From Serripes groenlandicus (Eukaryota; Mollusca; Bivalvia; Cardiida; Cardiidae): 64,000 nt of DNA. A program made the translations under genes and the position numbers. Location of the stretch: the NCBI GenBank assembly GCA_031761405.1, contig JASEVX010000001.1, positions 112,408,025 to 112,472,024 on the forward strand, read 5' to 3'. How positions within the stretch are numbered: position 1 is the first letter of the stretch; every line of letters starts with the position of its first letter. Positions 56,850 through 64,000 of the stretch are shown piece after piece. A model generated the notes under the pieces. The model saw nothing but the letters and a program-made list of their open reading frames with translations, was not told where the DNA came from and made no database searches.

Positions 56850-57303
56850 TACCAGATAAAACAAATCTGCAGCAGAGGCCTTTGAAAACAATCTAGGCTA
56901 GAATTTGGAAAATGTGTAATAATGAAAGGATATTTTTATTGAAATGATTTTCTGCAAAAAGATAATTGCTCATTAACAATTGATATAACAAGTTGTCTGC
57001 TATGATTGCCATCCATCTCTGCTGGTGGTGACAAATAAATTGGAATACCCTTGCTAAGAAGAAACAAACTTACAGACCAGACCAATTAGATCTGTCAGAA
57101 ACCAAAGTGTTGACCCCTGTCCAACAGACAATACATCTGCAGTGGATGACTGAACAAATCTAGACAAACATATAATTATTGAATAGAGTTGGGCAATGGA
57201 AAAATTGCTCATTTAGTTATGAGCAATTGCTTCCCTTACCCCAATGTTTTCAAAAGTTGTGTGCTGTAGATGCATCAAACCATGTCTGTATCAGGTAAAG
57301 CGT
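56850..57303 (+). mobile_element. Two degenerate family A MITEs
   Basis: 56850-57010 retains AAATCTGCAGCAGAGGCCTT and CAAGTTGTCTGCTATG. 57113-57303 retains CCCTGTCCAACAGACAATAC, the stem AAATTGCTCATTTAGTTATG / AGCAATTGC, and GTATCAGGTAAAGCG. Confidence 0.6.
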
Positions 57304-57573
57304 TAAAAATATTCAGGCTTTCAGTGTTGTAAAATATAAATGATATGAACTCATTGCAATAATCTAACAAACAAATACATCAGCTATATATAAACACACT
57401 ATTTATTCATTATGATGTGAACATCTTGTAATAATTTGATAATGGGTTAATTTTAGTATTCATTAATTTCTGTAATAAGTTGCCAAGGTGTGCAGTATAG
57501 AGAACATTTAATTAGTACCTTTTCTTACTAAACAATGCCTGGCTAATGAAACACAGATTATGGCTCACTGGGT

Positions 57574-57759
57574 GGAATTCAATAACATTTTATATGAAGC
57601 TTCTATACCAATAGGAGATGTGCATATCCTAAAATCCTAAAGGGGTTACAATTGCATGTTATTTTACAGAGTTATGGTACTTTTACTTATTAAGAATAAT
57701 GTAGGTCAAGGTGCTGTTTAGTGGTGGGGGTATTTATCATCTTCAGTGATAGTTATAGT
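57574..57759 (+). mobile_element. 3' half of an element like 38584-38937
   Basis: GGAATTCAATAACATTTTAT onward matches the second repeat and 3' end of the element at 38584, including GGGGGTATTTATCATCTTCA / GTGATAG. The end reads TTATAG instead of TTCTAG. Confidence 0.75.
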
Positions 57760-57862
57760 TTGATAATTTTTCCAGAAAAAGAAGTCTTGATTAACTGAAG
57801 CTCAGTTTTGATAATTATAGAGTAGAATAAATAATAACTATTTGAATTTTTGTGTTGTTTAA

Positions 57863-58080
57863 CCCTTTCCCGCTTTTTGATGGGACAGCCACAATGTTTC
57901 AGCGTTGCCCAAAAACAATGGGTAAGGATTCTGCTAACATATCATGAGAAGAAGGGGCTATATCTCTGTAAATGCAAATATAATTGTTGAATAAAAGTTA
58001 GAAACCTTGTGGCAAAACGAGATAGTGCTCATCAATCTGTTGTGAATGCTTCAAAAATGTACCTGCAAGTGGGTAAGGGT
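57863..58080 (+). mobile_element. Family A MITE
   Basis: TTAA at 57859-57862, left end CCCTTTCCCGC, interior altered, right end CAAGTGGGTAAGGG. Its right end is immediately followed by another element at 58081. Confidence 0.68.
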
Positions 58081-58444
58081 AATGCTAGGTTTACATTATG
58101 TTCCCGGCAGCCACGGCAGAGAAGCTTCAGTTGAGTCTGAGCAATCGAGAACACATTACTGCATCTACACTACCAAGAGAGAAGACCAAGCTTTAAAGAA
58201 AGAAGGCCAAGCTATGCCACCAAAGAAGCGAAGACGAACCGTAGTGCGCCTTGGCGCCTCCAGGACTCAGCCCCTTTTCCACCAATGGCCCGTCACGGAT
58301 ATACCGTGTTAGACCGTAAGAAAACATGGCAAGACCTAACAAAACTTAAATACAGAGAAAAAATGGCCAAAATCCCAGGGCACACTATGTTTCGGGCAAA
58401 CGTGGCTGCCGTGGCCGCCGGGAACACATTGTAAACCTAGCATT
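58081..58444. mobile_element. 364-bp element with 39-bp inverted ends
   Basis: AATGCTAGGTTTACATTATG / TTCCCGGCAGCCACGGCAG and its inverse CTGCCGTGGCCGCCGGGAAC / ACATTGTAAACCTAGCATT bound the element. A TA on each side can be read, depending on where the end is drawn. The GC-rich interior holds an ORF with a basic run (PPKKRRRTV) that has no recognisable domain, so it is probably non-autonomous. Confidence 0.82.
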
Positions 58445-58600
58445 AAATAAATCTAAGGCTTAAGCTGTTGATTATTAAAAGAGTATATATATTCTCATGT
58501 AAATGGTCTTAAAGATAGTAATGTGTGAACCGCACATTATTACCTTTATATTTGTAAGAATGTTTTATCTACTGTGTGGCTTCAAATCCCTGTGCTTTAA

Positions 58601-59156
58601 CCCTTTCCCACATAAAAAAAATCTGCAGCAGACGACTTTGAAATAATCAAATTTACAATGTAGAAAATTTGTATAAATAATAGTATGATTTTGTAATAGT
58701 GTTTAAATCACTGTGGCAAATGGAGAATTTGCACATTATAATGAGCCATTTCTCTGTATTAGTATACAGAGATACTAAGGGTCAGCTTATTTGGATATAT
58801 TTGGTCTTTACTAATTGATTTGCAATTATCGGCATCCAGAGATGATGTTTCTAAATCCATGTACATGTATAGCCAATTGAATGAATTTGTAAAGTTAACC
58901 AGCATAGTGCAAAGGTTGATTCTTAGTAGTTTCCATTTATTAACCAAGTCATCAATCCTTTCCCACATATGACTAATCCCCAGCATACCACTTTAAAAAC
59001 ATAAAGGCTAAAATATGGTAAATTTCTATAAATGGGAGTACAAATGAATATTGATTGAAAAGACTTAAATTTATGAGCATTTTCTCCTTTTGCCACAATG
59101 GTTTCAAAACACATCTGCTACAAATGTGTCAAAATGAATTTGCATCTTGGAAGGGT
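58601..59156 (+). mobile_element. Two family A MITEs
   Basis: 58601 to about 58757 (TTAA at 58597-58600; CCCTTTCCCACATAAAAA; good left half, truncated at the right). 58956-59156 (CCTTTCCCACATATGAC; TTTTGCCACAATGGTTTC; right end CTTGGAAGGG) is degenerate. Confidence 0.72.
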
Positions 59157-59239
59157 GTTAATGTTTTTCCCATGCCATGGTCCATATAGATAATATGAGC
59201 TTCACTGTACATCTTTCAAAAATATCATTTCTCAGCTTA

Positions 59240-59510
59240 TTATCATCAAAAAGATTATTCCTTGGTATGAACAGGGGTGCAGGCTAGTCATACCTGTACT
59301 ATTAGGAGGATACTTTTAGAATACATCTCATTGTATGCTTACATCTTCTTACCTTCGTGTAACAATATACATAGTGCTGTGGGAATCACCTCAGTGCTGT
59401 CCTGGTTACTGAGCATTTGCCTCTAGAACGGGAGATGACTTTTTGAAGTCTTTGGTTTGACCCGACCAGGAATGCATCCCTGGTCAAGTCATAGTGATTA
59501 ATACCAAAAA
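59240..59510 (+). mobile_element. SINE-like remnant
   Basis: TGCTGTCCTGGTTACTGAGC resembles an A box and CTTTGGTTTGACCC a B box, about 60 bp apart. The remainder is not aligned with the other SINEs. Confidence 0.4.
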
Positions 59511-59516
59511 CTTCAA

Positions 59517-59718
59517 GCCCTTTCCCCCGAATAGACGCTTTCTGGAGACTGCAGCAGACGGCTTTTTTGAAAAAATGGCAACAAAAGAAGAAATTGCCGA
59601 AAACAAGCAATTTCTCCTTTTGTCACCATATTTTCAACTCAGTATTCCATTATTGTACGTTCATTTAAAGGGAGTTTCCAATTTTGTTCGAATATGTTTT
59701 CAGATATGAAGGAAAGGG
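59517..59718 (-). mobile_element. Family A MITE
   Basis: Left CCCTTTCCCCCGAATAGACG, stem GAAATTGCCGAAAACAAGCA / ATTTC, right ATGAAGGAAAGGG with TTAA at 59719-59722. Confidence 0.85.
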
Positions 59719-60078
59719 TTAAGATATTGTAGAAGACATGGTTTCATAAACATGGTTTCACCCTTGGAGATTCAGGGTGGCAGGGATAGCATTACAACTC
59801 TGATGATATGATAAATTACTAGTAGTATAGTACATGTAGTAAGATATCGAGCTAATATTGTCAGATAACACTGGTATACTGTAAAAAGTGGGGGTTAAAT
59901 GACAATTCTTATATACATACATAGTGGATATAGTCTTTAATCAGGATTCGTTACATCTGAGGTACAAACAAACAGATTAATATTGACTTTAAATACAGTT
60001 ATTGATTTAATAATATTTATGGAATGTTTGTGAATCTCAATCTTGTCTTGCTCCCTATGAACTTAGCAACATACTTAA

Positions 60079-60198
60079 CCCTTTCCTACTCACTACAAGC
60101 TTTGAAAACATGAGGTTATAGATATATTGTAAACCTCTATATATAAATGAAATGTTAATCATTGAGGCATCAGAAAGCTCCTGCATGTGGGAAAGGGT
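60079..60198 (+). mobile_element. Family A MITE, internally deleted
   Basis: TTAA at 60075-60078, CCCTTTCCTACTCACTAC at the left, CATCAGAAAGCTCCTGCATG / TGGGAAAGGG at the right. The central stem is missing. Confidence 0.75.
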
Positions 60199-60273
60199 GT
60201 AACACATGGAGAAATTAGTTTGTATCTTTTGGTGTACTTTCACCCAGCTATATCACGCCCCTGTATCCCTCAG

Positions 60274-60417
60274 GCATTTGAAGTTTTTGTTGAGAAAACA
60301 GCAGGAAGATGTTCTGTGAGGAATGAAGATTTTAATGAGATAGAAAGTGGATTGGCATTTTACAACCTAAACTCTACTCAACCGACTTACCTTACTTTTA
60401 CTTTTATGTTTTGTAAT
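60274..60417 (+). CDS. Candidate exon, frame uncertain
   Basis: Acceptor CACGCCCCTGTATCCCTCAG is strong. Frame 1 is open through AFEVFVEKTAGRCSVRNEDF and on for about 57 codons into the adjoining MITE. Frame 2 gives HLKFLLRKQQEDVL and then a stop or a T|GTGAGG donor, and it would fit the phase-2 end of the 53151-53226 candidate. The minus strand also has a strong acceptor and donor here. Coding potential looks real, but strand and frame remain open. Confidence 0.3.
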
Positions 60418-60419
60418 CC

Positions 60420-60524
60420 CTGCAGACACATCTGTGTCAGCTGACTTTTGCCACAATGTTTTCAACCCTATTTAATATTCATGTTTTTAGAGTCTGCTGC
60501 AGATTTGATATAAGTTGGATAGGG
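60420..60524 (-). mobile_element. Family A MITE, right half
   Basis: CTGCAGACACATCTGTG, TTTTGCCACAATGTTTTCAA and GTCTGCTGCAGATTTG, ending GGATAGGG with TTAA at 60525-60528. It overlaps the 3' part of the ORF that follows the acceptor at 60273. Confidence 0.6.
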
Positions 60525-60674
60525 TTAATCTTCTTGCTTGTGATACGACCATGTCAAACAATGTAGCAGCATTTTTTTGAATACAGATGATTTAAATATA
60601 TGTCAAAGAAACTTAAATTTAAGTAACTATCAGCATGATATGAAACTCTTAGTGTCAATATTCCACTTTGAAGA

Positions 60675-60961
60675 GCCGAGCCCCGGTAGCTCAGTCGGTA
60701 GCGATGTGGGCTGCCAATCCAAGGGTTGTGGGTTCGAACCCAAGTTTGGCCAACATTCTTTCCGATGTTTGACAAAAGTCATTGTGACCAGCGTCTTGTA
60801 CCAATGGGCTATCAATCTATGTGGAAAAGCAGCTATTTGCTTGGAAAGAATGTTGTATGAAGTACTGGTGTGAGAAAGCCAAGAAACATATGAGTCGGTG
60901 AATTGGCCGCCGTGATATGGCTGAATTTTTTTGAAAACAGCATTAAACCCCAATCAATCAA
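60675..60961 (+). mobile_element. tRNA-derived SINE, complete
   Basis: TCCACTTTGAAGA at 60662-60674 and 60962-60974 is a 13-bp target duplication. The head GCCCCGGTAGCTCAGTCGGT / AGCGATG is an excellent A box and GTTGTGGGTTCGAACCC a B box. The anticodon position could read GCC within CTGCCAA. The body includes GATGTTTGACAAAAGTCA and GTGATATGGCTGAA, with a (CAAT)n tail. Older copies are at 9649 and 30717, and the 46858 copy seeded the 51-bp array. Confidence 0.93.
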
Positions 60962-60979
60962 TCCACTTTGAAGAAGAGT

Positions 60980-61525
60980 TTCTGCAGCAGACGACTTTGA
61001 ACATATTTTCTAAAAAAATCGAAAATCTCTTTAATTGAATGGATAGGATAACCTAATATTATGACTAAAAGTGGAAAACATTGTGGCAAGAGGAGAAATT
61101 GCTCTTTTTCACTATGATTTCTAAAAGCCGCCTGCTGCAGAGGCGTCAGAAAGCGTCTATATGAGGAAAAGGGTTATATTGATTATTGAGGGAAACGGTT
61201 ATATTGATTATTTTCTCCCCTTCCCGCAATATTTTAAAATTTTGTCTGCTGCAGAGGCATAGATTTATATCGGAGAAAAGGGTTAATTACATGACTTAAT
61301 AATATCAAAGTAATATATGTTGTAAATGGTGTAGAGGAAGATGATCTGTTTAACCATTTCCCCCATGTAGACTCAATTGACCTAATCAAGCGATATTTGA
61401 AAACACTGGCGAAAGAAATTTCCCGCAATTCTTTCCACACTATTCAGTAATTTCATTTATGGCGTTATCTAATATCTTGCTTAGAATACTCAGCTGAATA
61501 TTTGTCATTTGTCTGAGAGGGTTTA
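60980..61525. mobile_element. Three family A MITEs in a row
   Basis: 60980-61173 (plus) starts within the TIR-proximal TTTCTGCAGCAGACGACTTT, almost touching the SINE, and ends ATGAGGAAAAGGG. 61208-61282 is a right-end fragment (TGTCTGCTGCAGAGGC, GGAGAAAAGGG). 61354-61525 is old (TTAA at 61350-61353; CATTTCCCCCATGTAGAC). Confidence 0.68.
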
Positions 61526-61563
61526 AAAAAGTACAATACTTTTTCAGTGCTAAGAAAGTTTAA

Positions 61564-61785
61564 CTGTTTCCCTCATACGACAATTCTGCAGCAGACGACT
61601 TTGAACATATTTTGTCAAAAAGTAGAAAATCTCTATAATTGAATGGATAACCTATGACTAAGAGTGAAAAACATTGTGGCAAAAGGAGAAATTGCACGTT
61701 TTGTGCAATTTCTTCTTTTGTCACTATGTTTTCAAATAGCCGTCTGTTGCAGAGGTGTCAGAAAGCGTCTATATGAGGGAAAGGG
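61564..61785 (+). mobile_element. Family A MITE, young copy
   Basis: TTAA at 61560-61563 and 61786-61789. The left end is CTGTTTCCCTCATACGAC (two changes) and the right end ATATGAGGGAAAGGG. The stem GAAATTGCACGTTTTGTGCA / ATTTC is perfect. Confidence 0.93.
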
Positions 61786-61908
61786 TTAAGGCATCGATAA
61801 TGAACCTTTCCCACATATAGAAACATTATTAATTTGCAAACAGGTGAAAATTTGAAAACAGTGTGACAAAAGAAGAAATGGCTCATAATGTTCTATGTAT
61901 TTGTTTAA

Positions 61909-62406
61909 ACCTTTCCCTCATATAGACACTTTCTGAGGCCTCTGCAGCAGACGGCTTTTAAAAACGTGGCAACAAAAGAAGGAATTGCTCAAAACGAGCA
62001 ATTTCCCCTTTTATCACCATGTTTTCAACTTGATTCAATTATTGTTCTTTCATTTAACCCTTTCCCTCATACGACAATTCTGCAGCAGACGACTTTGGAC
62101 ATATTTTGTCAAAAAACAGAAAATCTCTATAATTGAATGGATAACCTATGACTAAAAGTGGTAAACATGACCTGTGTCAAAAGGAGAAATTGCTCGTTTT
62201 GAGTAATTTCTTCTTTTGTCACTATAATGTTTTCAAAAAGCCGTCTGCTGTAGAGGCGTCAGAAAGCGTCTATATGAGGGAAAGGGTTAATTAAAGGGAT
62301 TTTCTGTGCTTTTGCTTAGACTTTTACAAAGTGGTCTGCTGCAGCAGATTTGTTGTATGTTGTTTTCAAAGTTGCCTGTTTGAGATTTGTTGTATGTGGG
62401 AAAAGT
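61909..62406 (-). mobile_element. Older family A MITE split by a younger one
   Basis: TTAA at 61905-61908, left end ACCTTTCCCTCATATAGACA, stem GAATTGCTCAAAACGAGCAA. Its own sequence TTCTTTCATTTA is broken at TTAA (62054-62057) by the element 62058-62286, and continues after 62290 with AGGGATTTTCTG, GTGGTCTGCTGCAG and GTATGTGGGAAAAG. The right end also carries a duplicated CAGATTTGTTGTATGT segment. Confidence 0.85.
62058..62286 (+). mobile_element. Family A MITE nested in a family A MITE
   Basis: TTAA at 62054-62057 and 62287-62290 flank perfect CCCTTTCCCTCATACGAC and ATATGAGGGAAAGGG ends. The host copy resumes on the far side. Confidence 0.92.
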
Positions 62407-62411
62407 TGAAT

Positions 62412-62628
62412 CCTTTCCAATGATAGAAAGAATCTGCAGCAGTCATTATTGACTTTGAAAACATGCAAGTTAAACATGTGTTAAATCTCTCTAGATCAAA
62501 GAACACTTTTAAAATGGAGAAGAAAACAATTTGCATGCGGAAATGTGTGACCAATTTCTATCTTTCTGAGTGAGTTAAATGTTTTTAAAAGTGCATCAAA
62601 GTATGTCTGCATGTTTACTAAGGAATGG
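62412..62628 (+). mobile_element. Family A MITE, degenerate
   Basis: CCTTTCCAATGATAG, GAATCTGCAGCAGTCATTAT and TGCATCAAAGTATGTCTGCA are recognisable; the centre is altered. Confidence 0.5.
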
Positions 62629-62639
62629 TTTAATCTGCT

Positions 62640-63300
62640 ATAACGAAAACTCAATATAAATATTGGTTGCCCATTTGGAATGCCATAATGTGTGTGTAAT
62701 TATACGTTTTATGGAAAAATTATGTTCTTCAAGTAGTTATCTTCTAACATATTGAAAATCTGAAAAGTATGATTGTTTACCTAAATGAACCCTTTACCTG
62801 ATAGTTATATAGTGCAGCTTACAACTAGTGAAGACATATTTGAAAAAAGTAGAAACTGCTTTATGATTATTGAAAACATATTTGATGAAAGGAGAAATGG
62901 CTTTCTTTCTCTGCAAGTTCTATTCGAGTTCGAAGGGATCTTAAATGTGCAATTACTTAGTCTAAGTTATGGGTGAAGTGAATTAATTAACTTTTGGTAA
63001 TTTGAGTGAGAAACAAGACAGTTCCTGGAAAAACCATCAAGGTTAATTGTCTGTCATGACTATAATTAAATGAGTTCTTGGTTTAAACCCTTTAAAAATT
63101 TACCCTGTTACTTCATGAATGAGTGATCGTGGAGTACTGTGGTAATCCCCAGTTAGTTCAAATAACCTAAAATTAGCACTACAAATGATTTGTAAAAGAC
63201 AACTTTGAAAACCAAAAATTTGAAAATCTGCAGTTATAATAGGGAAAAAATGTTTCAAACAATGAATTTGCTCATTTTGAACAATTTCCCCTGTGCAACA
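62640..63300. other. Unassigned stretch with decayed family A sequence
   Basis: Mostly featureless. From about 63180, GTAAAAGACAACTTTGAAAA and CAATGAATTTGCTCATTTTG / AACAATTTCCCC suggest an old family A copy into which the element at 63310 inserted. Confidence 0.45.
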
Positions 63301-63309
63301 ATGTTTTAA

Positions 63310-63517
63310 CCCTTTCCCTCATACGACAATTCTGCAGCAGACAACTTTGAACGTATATTGTCAAAACATAGAAAATCTCCATAATTGAATGGATAACCTA
63401 TGACTAAAAGGCAAAAGGATAAATTGCACGTCTTGTGCAATTTCTTCTTTTGTCACTATGTTTTCAAAATGCTGTCTGCTGCAGAGGCGTCAGAAAGCGC
63501 CTATATGAGGGAAAGGG
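63310..63517 (+). mobile_element. Family A MITE, young copy
   Basis: TTAA at 63306-63309 and 63518-63521, perfect ends CCCTTTCCCTCATACGAC and ATATGAGGGAAAGGG. A small deletion removes the segment usually reading GTGGAAAACATTGTG, so the stem starts at GGCAAAAGGATAAATTGCAC. Confidence 0.92.
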
Positions 63518-63620
63518 TTAAGTTTCTGCCTGTACTAATGTCAAAAGGTATTTACATGAGTATATATTATGGCTATAAGGACAGTCTGATCATGTTCCAT
63601 TCTGAAGATCCAGGTGTAAA

Positions 63621-63838
63621 GCCTTTCCCACCTGCAAACACATTTTGACACATCTGTAGCAGACTGAAACTTCATACTGAGCAATTTTCTACTTTTGCCA
63701 CCATGTTTTCAACACTTTTTCAATGATATATTACTGAATTTCATTTATAGAGAATTGCCATATTTTTACCTAGATACTTTGAATTACTTTCAAAGTTGTC
63801 TGATGCAGATTTGTTGAACTATGTGGGATTTTAAGGGT
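63621..63838 (-). mobile_element. Family A MITE, old copy
   Basis: CCTTTCCCACCTGCAAAC at the left. The left stem arm is lost, and TTTTGCCACCATGTTTTCAA and CATTTATAGAGAATTGCC remain. The right end is GTGGGATTTTAAGGG, then TTAA. Confidence 0.7.
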
Positions 63839-64000
63839 TAAGTTACGTGCCTTATGTTCATTTGAAGATTATTTTCTCATTGAATGGTGTATATCAATTA
63901 CTTTGAATTAAAATGTAACATGCATCTTATCGAAAATAATGCTGACAATGTGGTTTCTATTATCTAAATGTACAGATATGTAAACCATACAGGAATTTCC

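Noticed and set aside
60680..60752. Functional tRNA gene
   Set aside because: The A and B boxes are good but the acceptor stem does not close and the sequence continues into a SINE body with target duplication.

Overview
This window looks like nuclear DNA of a bivalve mollusc, probably a heterodont clam or mussel. It is AT-rich and has no operons, Shine-Dalgarno sites or long conserved ORFs. It is packed with non-autonomous transposons, tRNA-derived SINEs with (TCAA)n tails, Helitron-like elements carrying arrays of about 150-160 bp, and short-period satellites. I recognise several of these repeat types as typical of bivalves; the species call is inference.

Layout. 0.46-5.25 kb is a satellite of 53-bp units, about 90 copies. 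6-32 kb is intergenic-looking sequence with minisatellites (34, 42, 64, 33 and 35 bp units), a long AGT/ATT microsatellite, six copies of a TA-flanked MITE (family B), four copies of a TTAA-flanked MITE with a strong central hairpin (family C), and scattered, mostly worn copies of a second TTAA-flanked MITE (family A). 34-64 kb holds the only credible gene: a first exon at 33982-34181 (+) with a Kozak-like ATG, a hydrophobic N-terminal segment and an AG|GTAAGT donor, and a phase-compatible 58-nt second exon at 37055-37112. Weaker candidate exons lie at 49.6, 52.2, 53.2 and 60.3 kb. I could not identify the protein. The presumed introns are full of family A copies, several almost identical, plus SINEs and Helitron-like elements.

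How the parts relate. The window records mobile elements landing in, and giving rise to, other repeats. Family A (CCCTTTCCC...GGGAAAGGG between TTAA duplications, the arrangement of piggyBac-type elements) is nested inside a SINE at 37.5 kb and inside an older family A copy at 62 kb. The 53-bp satellite monomer resembles the terminal inverted repeat of family B. The 51-bp array at 47 kb matches the interior of a SINE and was later split by a different SINE with a 13-bp target duplication. Three Helitron-like elements share a short core motif, and one carries perfect estrogen-response-element palindromes.

No intact tRNA or rRNA gene, no CRISPR array, no transposase or reverse-transcriptase ORF and no prokaryotic feature was seen. 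Stretches not listed below are AT-rich sequence in which I see nothing I can support. In family A entries, '+' means the AT-rich half (end reading CATACGACAATTC or CATACAACAAATC) is on the left.
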